From Kiritimatiellota bacterium (GTDB lineage: Bacteria > Verrucomicrobiota > Lentisphaeria > Oligosphaerales > JAADHN01): DNA of 64,000 nucleotides. Position 1 is the stretch's first letter; every line of letters starts with the position of its first letter. The DNA is taken from assembly GCA_013151865.1 (NCBI GenBank), contig JAADHN010000121.1, forward strand, positions 51,223-115,222, given 5' to 3'. The translations under genes were made by a program, and so were the position numbers. The notes under the pieces are model-generated. The model was not told the DNA's origin and did not search any database. It saw nothing but the letters and a program-made list of their open reading frames with translations. Below, in pieces: positions 17,101 to 25,606 of the stretch.

Positions 17101-17801
17101 ACTTCGAGGGTCTTCCCTCTGCCGCGATCCCAGACGATGCGGGCGTCCTCGGGGATGACCCCACCCAATTCAACCTGCACCGCCACAGAGGCCCCGCGCA
17201 ACACGGTGGCGTCGCCGGGAGCGACTTTTGCGATCCGAGTCAAGGAATACGGTTCCAGCCCGGCCATCGGTACGAGCAGACGCAGCAGCGACCGGGCGGC
17301 TCCCCGGGGGGTCAGGGCAAAAGACAATCCGAGTACAACGGTCATTACGACCAAACCGCGGCGGACCCAAGTCAAGGGCTTCCGGGAATAGAGATTCCGC
17401 GGCTGGACCGCCTCCAGGGCGAGGTCGGTCTCCGACAGCAGTTCTTCAACGAACGGTACGGCCCCGGGACCGGTCTCGGACAGTTGCACCGCGTTGATAA
17501 GGTGATTGTCCAGGTGCGGCAGTACGGCCTCGACCAGTGCAGCCACGGCCGAATCGCTCAACCGGGCCCGGACCGTGCGGACAATCATCCATGTGCCTGC
17601 CGCGAGCACGCCCACCACGGCGAGCCAAAACAACCAGCAGACCAGGATCGGAAAGTGGACCACAAGATCGAAGACCACGAACCCGGCGGCAATCCCCAAG
17701 GCCCCCGCGAGCGCACCGAGCGCAAACAGATAGGAGCGGCTCCGGATGTACCCGGACCGCAAGCGGGCCAGATGCTTTCGGACAAGTTCCAAGCGGCTCA
17801 T
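14190..17801 (-). CDS. DUF4175-like large membrane protein
   Basis: 1203 residues from ATG at 17801, with GGAG nine bases upstream. Two N-terminal membrane helices (about 24-48 and 51-73, the second containing WLFWLAVVGVLAAGTW) and one near 140-160 are followed by a long extracytoplasmic region. Residues about 190-530 look like beta domains (GWEAEVKPPEYTRRERFRL is typical of large membrane proteins adjacent to MoxR operons). Residues about 530-900 are helical and probably coiled coil. The last 300 are low complexity and charged. This architecture matches the DUF4175 type of protein found with MoxR, DUF58 and VWA genes in planctomycetes and relatives; function unknown. It heads a minus-strand run ending in FHA-MoxR and LolCD. 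Confidence 0.7.
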   Translation of the reverse strand: MSRLELVRKHLARLRSGYIRSRSYLFALGALAGALGIAAGFVVFDLVVHFPILVCWLFWLAVVGVLAAGTWMIVRTVRARLSDSAVAALVEAVLPHLDNHLINAVQLSETGPGAVPFVEELLSETDLALEAVQPRNLYSRKPLTWVRRGLVVMTVVLGLSFALTPRGAARSLLRLLVPMAGLEPYSLTRIAKVAPGDATVLRGASVAVQVELGGVIPEDARIVWDRGRGKTLEVPLAPAAIDMGAPPGKTPGTTHAYTCTLKGVFYESRYRVLAGDAFSPWYRLLVTNPPGLDGWEAEVKPPEYTRRERFRLNRDAESMEIPEESSVVLRGTATADLSEVRVVQGGSVLAKTRVSGKRKFSLTFPMRDGGPVRLLLQGMSGLEAEQPLPFVVLLDQPPNVILPPEVKPRTLAARDAKVPVAFQVSDDYGIRRIGLARLGSGDQGEDVTAITPPGKSPRRFQGRFLVDMASFGAAPGDNFRFRVWAEDGGPPKKGGKVRRGMSRVFEIGVPAPEEQERAKKEVVQRSKGVLLKVIQMQRANLRDTRRFTDVALTGREVDPAQIQKLQAVQKTVRDMSSELVNAREALGDLATVVAGLVNHEMADVLTVLGEARRAVGKETASRLTEAVKLETRILAALTGVPAGLNREQQHQEKVALLERLRKIVAGQMQNLKDSKAVQKEKAPTAAATSALSRTEDQLANDLVGFADHCSIMIEQRVDDDFAAQIRQVYDLLDKEKTYEKMLTAAEALEARDLAAGVQGQSEALRTLMKALDILNRWRVENAKKIAKNASEVLKEVAEKLGELEEKQAKIAEVTRDLASRGKLDDEVRKKLAEMDKEQESMADMVEKLAQDLYQFPELPVCNELNSKMREVYEDVEQAMDSENAPALEIAVQKEDALLDAIRNTKERVEDVEMWLPDVPDHITWNMESFDTDEFPDMPLVPLPDELEDIVGDLLDQAQSEAQQSQDTTGNNMIADMEMGWGVMDGPMPSFSAKGKSGNTRPNDNEMTGRSGAGREGQSNGELVENRVKGLEGTKTHARRTRDPFQKGQVTEDEDSTLDAKATGGGKLGGESESIGMFGKAPRRDLNTREHGVDPTKLRQETEAVYATARLLYLGTGSLGTAARDLRGLETQRRDLKTFDSLHRKVLRRLEDTQVELDSGVVLPMPVASVSQTGGAATEDVDVSKIGDAYRDIVSDYYRSLGSH

Positions 17802-18139
17802 CGTGCCGGTCTCCAATCACAGCGGGCAACAGAATGCCTCGTGGCCCTCCAGCGCCGTGCGCGTCGCCCGCGTCAATAACAAAAGACGCTTGAATTACAG
17901 TCTTTATTGTACCTTATAGCACGGCAATCGTTCCGAAACCGCACTTCGGGGAGGGCTGAGGCTCGGAAACGCCGGGTGTCGGCGCGACCGTGGCCCCGAT
18001 CTGCGCCTTCGGTACCCGGCCGCACACCTGAGTGCGTCGGCATGGCCCGACGCTGCTTGTCGGACGTCTGGGTGACCATACTTCACAATACCCGCACCCC
18101 GCTGCGATTTCCAGTTTTCCGACAGAGCCCTGCCCAGTC
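17802..18139. other. intergenic region upstream of the DUF4175-like operon
   Basis: About 338 bases between two minus-strand genes. An AT-rich patch (about 17875-17930) stands out against the GC-rich surroundings and probably holds the operon promoter, though I cannot assign exact -35/-10 boxes. No gene or terminator with a T-run is seen after the sulfotransferase gene. Confidence 0.4.
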
Positions 18140-19069
18140 TCACCGATACCCATATCGCGCCGCTGCGGGAAGCGTCAACAGCGTAACCAGGCTTTTCAAA
18201 GGACGGGACAGCTCCCGCTTCCAGCGCTCGTCCAACCGGATTCGGTCGGACCGGAACCGCATTTCGTTTCCGGACACTCCATGCTGCACCGCTTCCCGGA
18301 AACGATCTACGACGCCAGGGACATATGGGAGGTTGAGCCAGGTTGCGAGCCGTTCCAACGTCGGGCCCGGAGCGGACGCCAGATCTTCATACCTCAGACG
18401 AAGCGCCGGGGTCCGGGCGCGATTAACCACACGTTCGATCAGGAGATTCTCCAGGACGTACCGGACGCTCATCCGAAATGCGTGGCGCCCTCGCGTCAAG
18501 CGCCCGGACTTCCGCCGAATCATGGAGGCCACAAACCCCCGCGGGTCCCGGACAAGGTGAATGGCGCGCACATCGAGACCGCCGCAGTGGTGGAGCCAAT
18601 ACAGGCGGTAGAAGAGCTTTGACGAGTCGAGGATGCAGGCGGCCGGGGCCGTCCCCGTCATCGTGGCCTGGGCCAAGACCGCGCGCAGGAGTGCGGTGTT
18701 CGCACGCTCGAAATCGGCCAATTCCGCCGCTGGCGGGGCTTTGCCCGTCACGATTTCCAACAGGCGTCGCCACTGAAAAAACGGCGCGTGTCGGTCTGCT
18801 TGCAGGAACTTGCGGACCGGACTGTCCGCGGCGAGGAAATCCTGTCCATGGGCCCGAATCAACGGTCCCCAGAACGGGCAGATCGTGCAATGGACCCCGC
18901 ACCCGCAGGAACGCTCGGGAAAATCCACCTGGATCGGCAGTTCATGGATCTCTCCCACATCGACCACGCCGGGGAGCGCCCCGAGCAGCAACTCGAGTAA
19001 TGTGGACCCGCTGTGCCCCGTGCTCACGATGTAGATGACGCGAACAGTTCGTTCTTCCGATTCGGACAT
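18140..19069 (-). CDS. sulfotransferase family protein
   Basis: 309 residues. The N-terminal YIVSTGHSGSTLLELLLG (about 13-30) is the 5'-phosphosulfate-binding loop of PAPS-dependent sulfotransferases; a later HLVRDPRGFVASMI is the 3'-phosphate-binding strand-helix with its Arg and the following Ser region; RYEDLASAP is the usual downstream element. A cysteine-rich stretch (SCGCGVHCTICPFW) follows the GEIHELP segment. The enzyme is soluble and probably sulfates a glycan or lipid in the cytosol. The start at 19069 has GGAGG at 8-base spacing and a candidate promoter upstream. It is transcribed apart from the second sulfotransferase at 38970. Confidence 0.88.
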   Translation of the reverse strand: MSESEERTVRVIYIVSTGHSGSTLLELLLGALPGVVDVGEIHELPIQVDFPERSCGCGVHCTICPFWGPLIRAHGQDFLAADSPVRKFLQADRHAPFFQWRRLLEIVTGKAPPAAELADFERANTALLRAVLAQATMTGTAPAACILDSSKLFYRLYWLHHCGGLDVRAIHLVRDPRGFVASMIRRKSGRLTRGRHAFRMSVRYVLENLLIERVVNRARTPALRLRYEDLASAPGPTLERLATWLNLPYVPGVVDRFREAVQHGVSGNEMRFRSDRIRLDERWKRELSRPLKSLVTLLTLPAAARYGYR

Positions 19070-19133
19070 CGTCGGACCTCCGGCGCTCGATGCGCATACC
19101 GACCCGGCGCCTCAACGGGCTGTCGCGCCCCCC

Positions 19134-19162
19134 ACAATGGCGTCCGAGACTCGGTCTGTCAA
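19134..19162 (-). promoter_or_regulatory. candidate promoter of the sulfotransferase gene
   Basis: Minus strand TTGACA (19162-19157), 17-base spacer, CATTGT (19139-19134). The -35 is perfect, the -10 weak. The start codon is about 65 bases downstream. Confidence 0.4.
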
Positions 19163-19486
19163 GCACAGTGCGCCTGCTTTCAGTCATCCGACCGTGCCGG
19201 TCGGTCACTCGGCCGGCCGGGTGCGTGCCCGGCGTTGCGGAGACGGCTGAGTGGAAGCGGGCGAGAAGCGCGCTAGACTATGAATCGGCCCGGGCCTCGT
19301 CGAAAAGGACGTCGTGGCGGAATCGAACATCGATCGTCTCGCTTGGTTCGGCGACGGGACATTGCCGCATTTCGATACCGACCGCCAGGCCGCCCGCTCC
19401 TTCCGGGAAAGACAGACAGCGAGGCAGCCTGTTTCGTGGATAGCACATTCGTGAGTAACACGCCCACCGGCGAACGAAAGGGCGGC
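19163..19486. other. divergent intergenic region
   Basis: About 324 bases between the sulfotransferase promoter and the lipoprotein gene. No gene is supported. It should hold the plus-strand promoter for the lipoprotein/acyltransferase genes, which I cannot locate. Confidence 0.35.
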
Positions 19487-19957
19487 ATGAGACTTCTTTC
19501 GAGAGTTCGTCCCCGCTCCATCACCATCTTGTTCGTCCCCGTGCTGTGCGCCCTGTGGCTCCTGGCCGGCTGCCGGTCCGCCCCCCCCACCGCAAACACA
19601 GGCCGCCGCATCGTCATGGAAACGACCGGCTATTGTCCCTGTGGAAAATGCTGTGGGTGGAAACGAAACTGGTATGGCCGGGCGGTTTATGCGTACGGAC
19701 CGAACAAGGGACGTCCCAAAAAAATCGGGGTATGCGCCGACGGCACAAAAGCGCGCTTCGGAGTCATTGCCGCCGACACCCGATATTACCCATTCGGGAC
19801 GCGCATGTACGTGCCGGGGTACGGGTACGGAGTGGTCCACGACCGTGGGGCGGCGATTCGTGGCCCGCGCCGCATCGACCTCTTTTTTTCGCGCCATTCG
19901 CAGGCACAGCAATGGGGCCGGCGCCGTGTCACGGTGGTGGTTCTGCCCCGGAACTGA
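19487..19957 (+). CDS. 3D-domain lipoprotein (putative peptidoglycan-acting)
   Basis: 156 residues. The signal peptide ends in the lipobox LLAGC, with lipidated Cys at residue 29. The mature part is a 3D domain, named for three conserved aspartates: GVIAADTRYYPFGT, VVHDRGAAI and RRIDLFF supply them. This fold occurs at the C-terminus of MltA lytic transglycosylases and in Rpf/Sps-like wall enzymes. Here it stands nearly alone, with a Cys-rich lead-in CPCGKCCGWKRNW that could bind metal or form disulfides. The start at 19487 follows AAAGGG. The longer in-frame extension upstream lacks a signal peptide and is rejected. The next gene (DUF374/kinase fusion) starts 69 bases downstream and may share the transcript. 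Confidence 0.85.
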   Translation: MRLLSRVRPRSITILFVPVLCALWLLAGCRSAPPTANTGRRIVMETTGYCPCGKCCGWKRNWYGRAVYAYGPNKGRPKKIGVCADGTKARFGVIAADTRYYPFGTRMYVPGYGYGVVHDRGAAIRGPRRIDLFFSRHSQAQQWGRRRVTVVVLPRN

Positions 19958-20026
19958 ATGTTCTCCGTCTCGAAACCTTGCGTACGGACGGGGCGATGAA
20001 CAGCCCGGAAGACGCACCGGCATCGC

Positions 20027-21511
20027 ATGAGCACTCCTCGTGGAAAACGTGTGCGCGACTGGTTCCGGACACGTCGGGAACTCCCGGCGATACTGTACCG
20101 GGCGGTCGGTCTTGTGGTGCGATTCCTCTTCTGGACGTACAGAGTGCGCGTAGTCGACCCAAGGGGCTTTCTCGAGCACGGCCGGCCGTGGCCCGCGGTG
20201 TTCGCCCTTTGGCATAATCGCCTGATCTTCCTCCCGCTCTGTTTTCCGATGCACGTGCGCCGGCGGACGGCGACATTGGCCAGCATTTCCAGAGACGGCG
20301 AGTATGCGGCGGGCCTCATATCCGCCCTGGGCCTGCCCGTACTGCGGGGGTCGACAAGTCGCGGCGGACACCGGGCGCTCCGGCGCCTGAAGCAGCACTT
20401 GGACGGCGGCGGGTCGGTTGTCCTGACGGTGGACGGCCCCCGGGGACCGCGGTACACGGTCCAGTCCGGCGCCGTCGTCCTTGCCGGCCTGAGCGGTCAT
20501 CCGCTTGTTCCGGTCTGTTTGAATGCGCCCCGCCGATGGGAACTGAACGGCTGGGACCGTACGCAAATCCCGATCCCGTTCTCCAGGGTGGAACTGGTCA
20601 TCGGCGCCCCTTTGACCGTGGCCCGCCCGCGTGGACGCGAGGAGGTCGCGTCCGAAGCCGAGCGACTCCGCAGGGCACTCTTGCGGATCACGCACGACGG
20701 TCCCACTCACCCATTGCCCGCCGGCGAATTGCGTCGCGTCCGAAAGCAATGGTCTGCGGAACGACCTCTTCTCCTGCAGGAGGGGGCGCTCTGCCAACGC
20801 ATCAAGGCTTCTGATGGAATATGGTTGCTTCGCCGGCCGTTTCGGATCGGCGCCGCCCGAGCCGCACTCGAAGCCCACCAACAATGCGTGGAGCGCGGCG
20901 ATTTGTTGAAAGACGGCCCCAAGCGGCGGCTGTCCCGTGTCCGCGTCGGAGACGCCCGGCTCGTGGTCAAGGAATTCCGGAAGGCCCCCCGCTGGTACGG
21001 TCCTTGGGCGCCGGACCGCCGAACTTGGTTGAACCTGTACCGCATGGAGACCCACGCACTGCCGGCGCCTCGAGGCCACGCTTGGCTCCGCGGCCCGAGC
21101 GGACGCGGCTGGATCGTCATGGCCGATGCAGGTCGGACGGAACTGACCGAAACCCTGGTGCAAACCCGGGACCCCCGGCAACGGCGCGAACTCATTGAAG
21201 CCGCAGCCCGCCTGGTTGCGTGGAGTCATTTGGCCGGCGCATACCAGCCCGACTTCAAGATCCCCAACCTCGTCCCGACCGCAAATCCGGACGCGGCCGA
21301 CATGCCCCTGGCCCTCGTTGACGTAGACGCCGTCCGGTTTACGTCGAATGTCGCGTCGCGACTGCGCCGGGTCAATCTCGCGCAGATCCTCGATTCGTTC
21401 CCACCCGCCGTCACACGGCTGGAGCGTGCTCGATTCCTGGCCGTCTATCGGCGGGAAACCCGGATGGACCGCGCACGGTTTCGCAAGCTGATCGCCGCCC
21501 CAAGAGGATGA
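20027..21511 (+). CDS. fusion of DUF374 acyltransferase-like and lipopolysaccharide kinase-like domains
   Basis: 494 residues. The N-terminal half (about 20-215) matches DUF374, lysophospholipid-acyltransferase-like proteins of lipid A/LPS genes: FALWHNRLIFLPL places the HX4-type catalytic His, and LTVDGPRGPRYTVQSGA is the family hallmark. The C-terminal half (about 290-480) resembles the Kdo/WaaP lipopolysaccharide kinase group: ARLVVKEFRKAP supplies the nucleotide-binding Lys, GWIVMADAGRTEL the hinge-like strand, PDFKIPNLV the catalytic-loop region and LALVDVDAVRF the metal-binding Asp strand. The protein probably acts on lipid A or inner-core Kdo at the inner face of the membrane. Separate genes are the norm, so the fusion suggests consecutive steps on one substrate. 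Confidence 0.8.
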   Translation: MSTPRGKRVRDWFRTRRELPAILYRAVGLVVRFLFWTYRVRVVDPRGFLEHGRPWPAVFALWHNRLIFLPLCFPMHVRRRTATLASISRDGEYAAGLISALGLPVLRGSTSRGGHRALRRLKQHLDGGGSVVLTVDGPRGPRYTVQSGAVVLAGLSGHPLVPVCLNAPRRWELNGWDRTQIPIPFSRVELVIGAPLTVARPRGREEVASEAERLRRALLRITHDGPTHPLPAGELRRVRKQWSAERPLLLQEGALCQRIKASDGIWLLRRPFRIGAARAALEAHQQCVERGDLLKDGPKRRLSRVRVGDARLVVKEFRKAPRWYGPWAPDRRTWLNLYRMETHALPAPRGHAWLRGPSGRGWIVMADAGRTELTETLVQTRDPRQRRELIEAAARLVAWSHLAGAYQPDFKIPNLVPTANPDAADMPLALVDVDAVRFTSNVASRLRRVNLAQILDSFPPAVTRLERARFLAVYRRETRMDRARFRKLIAAPRG

Positions 21512-21684
21512 CGTGGCCGTCGACTTCCGTGTGTTTCGGTATGGACCGCACAGGCGAGCAAGGCGGGCGGGCTTGTCTGCGTTTCGAATTGTCCCGAGGG
21601 CGGGGGTAGACGGCAGAACGCGTTGGGGCGGCATGGCCGACTCGACTCCAGAAACCCGTTTTCTTCAGAAAAGGAGTTTTCCTC

Positions 21685-22680
21685 ATGGCACATCTCGCGG
21701 CGTCGGACCGGTACGACACCATGCGGTACAACCGTTGCGGGGCAAGCGGGCTCAAACTTCCCGCTGTGTCCCTTGGACTCTGGCACAACTTCGGTGAGCC
21801 GGAGTCGTTCGCCACGGCCCGGGCCATGGCGTGCCGGGCCTTCGACCTGGGCATTACCCATTTCGACCTCGCCAACAACTACGGCCCTCCTCCGGGCGCC
21901 GCCGAGGAGACATTCGGCCGCATCCTGCGCAAGGACTTGGGTCCGTACCGCGACGAGCTGATCATTTCCACGAAGGCCGGCTACGAAATGTGGCCCGGAC
22001 CCTACGGGGACTGGGGCTCGCGCAAGTACCTGTTGGCCAGCCTCGACCGGAGCTTGGCGCGACTCGGGATCGAGTACGTCGACATTTTTTACCACCACCG
22101 CCCGGACCCGGAGACCCCACTGGAGGAAACCATGGGCGCGTTGGCCGACGCGGTGCATCGGGGGAAAGCCTTGTACGCCGGGATTTCTTCATACGGTCCG
22201 GAAGAAACCCGCCGGGCCGCGGAACTCCTCGACGAACTCGGCGCCCCTTGCCTGATTCACCAGCCCTCGTATAACATGTTCAATCGCCGTATCGAGAAGG
22301 GGTTGCTGGATGTGCTCGAGGAGGAAGGGGTCGGCTGCATCGTGTTTTCGCCGCTGGCCCAGGGCCTGCTCACGGCGCGATACCTGGACGGTATCCCGGC
22401 CGACTCCCGGGCGGCGAAGCCTCACGGCTTCCTCAAGCAGACACAGATTACCTCCCAGCGCCTGGCCGTGATTCGGCGTCTCAACGAGATCGCCGCACGT
22501 CGCGGTCAGACGTTGGCGCAAATGGCGGTGACCTGGGTCTTGCGCGACCCGCGCGTGACCTCGGCCCTGGTCGGCGCCAGCCGACTTTCCCAAATCGAAG
22601 ACAACGCGGCCGCGTTGTCGGCCCCGCCGTTGTCCGACACCGAACTGTCCGACATCGAGGCGGTGCTGTCCGGAAACTGA
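21685..22680 (+). CDS. aldo/keto reductase, YghZ/Gpr-like
   Basis: 331 residues. The TIM-barrel aldo/keto reductase tetrad is visible: Asp and Tyr in FDLANNYGPPPG, Lys in ISTKAGYEMWPGPYGDWGS and His in IFYHHRPDPETP. The stretch GYEMWPGPYGDWGSRKYL is characteristic of the YghZ (L-glyceraldehyde 3-phosphate reductase) subgroup, as are QPSYNMFNR and FSPLAQGLLT. NADPH is bound by the C-terminal segment SALVGASRLSQIEDN. It likely detoxifies methylglyoxal or reduces sugar aldehydes in the cytosol. The ATG at 21685 has AAGGAG nine bases upstream. It is preceded by a 173-base gap. Confidence 0.92.
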   Translation: MAHLAASDRYDTMRYNRCGASGLKLPAVSLGLWHNFGEPESFATARAMACRAFDLGITHFDLANNYGPPPGAAEETFGRILRKDLGPYRDELIISTKAGYEMWPGPYGDWGSRKYLLASLDRSLARLGIEYVDIFYHHRPDPETPLEETMGALADAVHRGKALYAGISSYGPEETRRAAELLDELGAPCLIHQPSYNMFNRRIEKGLLDVLEEEGVGCIVFSPLAQGLLTARYLDGIPADSRAAKPHGFLKQTQITSQRLAVIRRLNEIAARRGQTLAQMAVTWVLRDPRVTSALVGASRLSQIEDNAAALSAPPLSDTELSDIEAVLSGN

Positions 22681-22840
22681 GAGACCCGTCCGGTTGAGGC
22701 GCCGACTCCCGTTGTTGTCCGGCGGGAGCCCCCTGCAAACAACACCCGGGGCCCCGGCCTCGCGTGTCCGGCCCCGAAATCCGGCCCGTTCGGCGCCGGG
22801 CAGGACCCGCCGAAACCGTGAGCGGTCATCCGGAGGCAGG

Positions 22841-22878
22841 AAAAAGAAACCGGCCGGGACGCGCGGCCCCGGCCGGTT
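22841..22878 (-). terminator. rho-independent terminator of the pseudopilin gene
   Basis: 11-bp stem AACCGGCCGGG/CCCGGCCGGTT (22848-22858 with 22868-22878), 9-base loop. On the minus strand it is followed by TTC and TTTTT. It sits 27 bases after the stop of the gene at 22905. Confidence 0.8.
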
Positions 22879-22904
22879 CTTGATCTCCACCTGCGTATCG
22901 GTGG

Positions 22905-23588
<684 letters not shown>

Positions 23589-23686
23589 TACGCCGTCTCC
23601 TTTTGTTCGAGCGCGCCCCGTTGGCAACTCCCGGGCAACCGCTCCACGCCCGTGAAGCACGACCCCGGTTTTCAAAACTAATTCAT

Positions 23687-23715
23687 AGTTTATCAATACG
23701 GCGTGTCCGCGTCAA
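23687..23715 (-). promoter_or_regulatory. sigma-70 promoter of the pseudopilin gene
   Basis: Minus strand TTGACG (23715-23710), 17-base spacer, TAAACT (23692-23687). Predicted start near 23680 gives a leader of about 92 bases. Confidence 0.6.
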
Positions 23716-23866
23716 GCTTTTTCTTCGAGCCCGGTTTTTCCGTGCGACACCTCCGGTGCATGCGTTTGGCGGCCGCGTCAGTGGCGAAGTCGCTTTAACC
23801 CCACTACCGTACCAAACGCATTGTAATGCGTCATCGAATTATTCGGTCGACGCGTCGAGTGCGGGC

Positions 23867-23881
23867 TTGCGGATTCCGCAA
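23867..23881. repeat. palindrome TTGCGGATTCCGCAA, intergenic copy
   Basis: Perfect 15-base member of the dispersed palindrome family, between the pseudopilin promoter and repeat R2. Just upstream (23826-23847) lies a short match to the end of repeat R1 (ATGCGTCATCG, then ATTATTCGG), too short to call a third copy. Confidence 0.65.
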
Positions 23882-23960
23882 AACAGGCCCGGACGTTTTC
23901 GGGCGATCTTTCGCCGTTTCGGCCGCCCGACGAGCGTGATTGCCGCTCAGGGCAGCATCA

Positions 23961-24072
23961 TCGCCTGCCTGTGCGGGGCACGCAGACAGACCGGGTCCCG
24001 CTCGGCGGCAACGGAATCTCACCCGAAATTGTGCTTGCGCGCGGCCATGCACCCCTTTTCGGACAGGCTCAG
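23961..24072 (+). repeat. leader repeat R2, copy 1
   Basis: About 95-110 bases similar (roughly three quarters identical with one indel, by eye) to the reverse complement of 30243-30343. Shared landmarks in order: CGCCTGCC, CGCAGACAG, CCGG, ATCTCACCC, GCGCGCGGCCAYGCAC. It ends about 15 bases before the start of the PQQ-like gene at 24085. Confidence 0.65.
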
Positions 24073-24084
24073 GGGCAGACAGTC

Positions 24085-25401
24085 ATGACTACGAGGTTGT
24101 GTGGGTTTTTCGGGTCCCTTTTGCTCTTGGGCATTCTTGGCGTGGCGGATCGACGAGCGGCCCAGGCCGCCGACTGGCCGCATTGGCGGGGCCCGGGCCG
24201 GAACGGGGTCAGCCCCGAGCCTTCGGGGTGGCGGCCCGGTCGGCCTTGGGTCGGGCCGCCGTTGTGGGTACGGTCGGTGGGACAGGGCTGCACTTCGCCC
24301 CTCGTGGTGGGCGACCGGGTTTACACGCTGGGGTGGCGCAACGGGCGCGACACCGTTTTCTGCCTCGATACCCAAACCGGGACCGTCGTTTGGGAAAAAA
24401 GTTACACCTGCCCGAAGTACGGCCGTTTCAGCATAGGCGACAAGGGGTTTTACGGTGGACCGAGCGCCACGCCCGAATTCGAGTCCGCAACCGGAACGCT
24501 CTACACGTTGAGCGTCGACGGCGACCTGATCTGTTGGGACGCCACACACGGCGGGCGACGGGTTTGGAGTCTCAACCTGTACGAGCGCTTCGGCGTGCGG
24601 CGGCGCCCCCGGGTCGGCAGCAAGGGTGTGCGGGACTACGGCTGGACCGCGGCGCCCATGATTTGGGGCGATTGGCTGCTGGTTGAGGTCGGCGTCCCGG
24701 CGGGGAGCCTCATTGCATTGGATAAGCGCACCGGCCGACAGCTTTGGTCCGCGACGGCGCGGCTGCCTGCGGGGCACAGTGGCGGCCCGGTACCCATGCA
24801 GGTACAGGGCGTCCCCTGCGCCGCACTGCTCACGCTCGAGGGTCTGCTGGTCGTTCGACTCGACGGCAAGCACGCGGGCGAAACGGTGGCGCGTTTTCCC
24901 TGGATCACGGATTTCGGCTGCAATATTCCCACCCCGGCCGTGGTCGGTGATTGTGTGTACGTGACCTCGGGATACAACCACAAAAGCGTCTGCAAGGTCC
25001 GCATTACTTTGAAAGGGGCGCAAAAGGTGTGGGAAAGCCCGGTCGGCGCCACGGTGTGTTCGCCGGTCGTGTTCGGCGACAGTTTGTACTTGGTGCAGCA
25101 CTCCCTCCATTGCCTGGCCACGGTCGACGGCCGAGAGCGTTGGAAGGGAGGGGGACGGTTCGGCACCGCCGGCTCGTGCATTGCGACTGCGGACGAGCGG
25201 ATCATCGTTTGGGGCGGGCGCGGCCGACTGGCCTTGGTCGACTCTGCCCGGCTTTCACCCCGCACCTGCCGCGTCCGTTTCCTGAAAGACACCGGCAAAC
25301 GCCCGGATGCCTGGCCGCACGTGGCCCTCAGCGACGGGCGGGTCTTCTGCAAAGATCGCGCCGGCCGCCTGGAATGCTACTCGGTCTCCTCCGGGGGATG
25401 A
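24085..25401 (+). CDS. exported PQQ-like beta-propeller protein
   Basis: 438 residues with a signal peptide (LCGFFGSLLLLGILGVADRR) and cleavage near AAQA. The mature protein opens with DWPHWRGPGRNGVSPEP, the standard start of PQQ-like beta-propeller proteins abundant in planctomycetes and relatives. Blades are marked by strands such as LDTQTGTVVWEKSY, ISVDG-type turns, LDKRTGRQLWSAT and LATVDGRERWKGGG, each with the W-motif. There is no evidence that PQQ itself is bound; most such proteins are structural or ligand-binding. It is probably periplasmic. The upstream leader carries repeat R2. No strong Shine-Dalgarno sequence is visible (AGGGG about 10 bases upstream). Confidence 0.85.
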   Translation: MTTRLCGFFGSLLLLGILGVADRRAAQAADWPHWRGPGRNGVSPEPSGWRPGRPWVGPPLWVRSVGQGCTSPLVVGDRVYTLGWRNGRDTVFCLDTQTGTVVWEKSYTCPKYGRFSIGDKGFYGGPSATPEFESATGTLYTLSVDGDLICWDATHGGRRVWSLNLYERFGVRRRPRVGSKGVRDYGWTAAPMIWGDWLLVEVGVPAGSLIALDKRTGRQLWSATARLPAGHSGGPVPMQVQGVPCAALLTLEGLLVVRLDGKHAGETVARFPWITDFGCNIPTPAVVGDCVYVTSGYNHKSVCKVRITLKGAQKVWESPVGATVCSPVVFGDSLYLVQHSLHCLATVDGRERWKGGGRFGTAGSCIATADERIIVWGGRGRLALVDSARLSPRTCRVRFLKDTGKRPDAWPHVALSDGRVFCKDRAGRLECYSVSSGG

Positions 25402-25606
25402 AGCACTTTGAGCGGAGCGGGGGGGGCAGGCCTTTCGTGCATGTCGCGAGTTCGCCGGACTTGGGGCGAGCGCCGGCGCCGGTCGGACAGCCCGCGCTGG
25501 ATCGAACGGTATGGATCGGCTCGAAATGATCCGACGCGCAGGCGAATTCGCCGGCTCTCCCACATCACTTGGACAGTGTGGAGGCGCCGGCAAAGGAGTT
25601 GGAGCC

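Noticed and set aside
15381..17879. 832-residue plus-strand open frame opposite the DUF4175-like gene, and the similar 993-residue frame at 12267-15248
   Set aside because: Long antisense frames are expected at this GC content; both lack domains, starts and realistic composition, while the opposite strand has good protein features.
23826..23847. Possible third copy of repeat R1
   Set aside because: Only two short blocks match, with a missing interior; too short to separate from chance.
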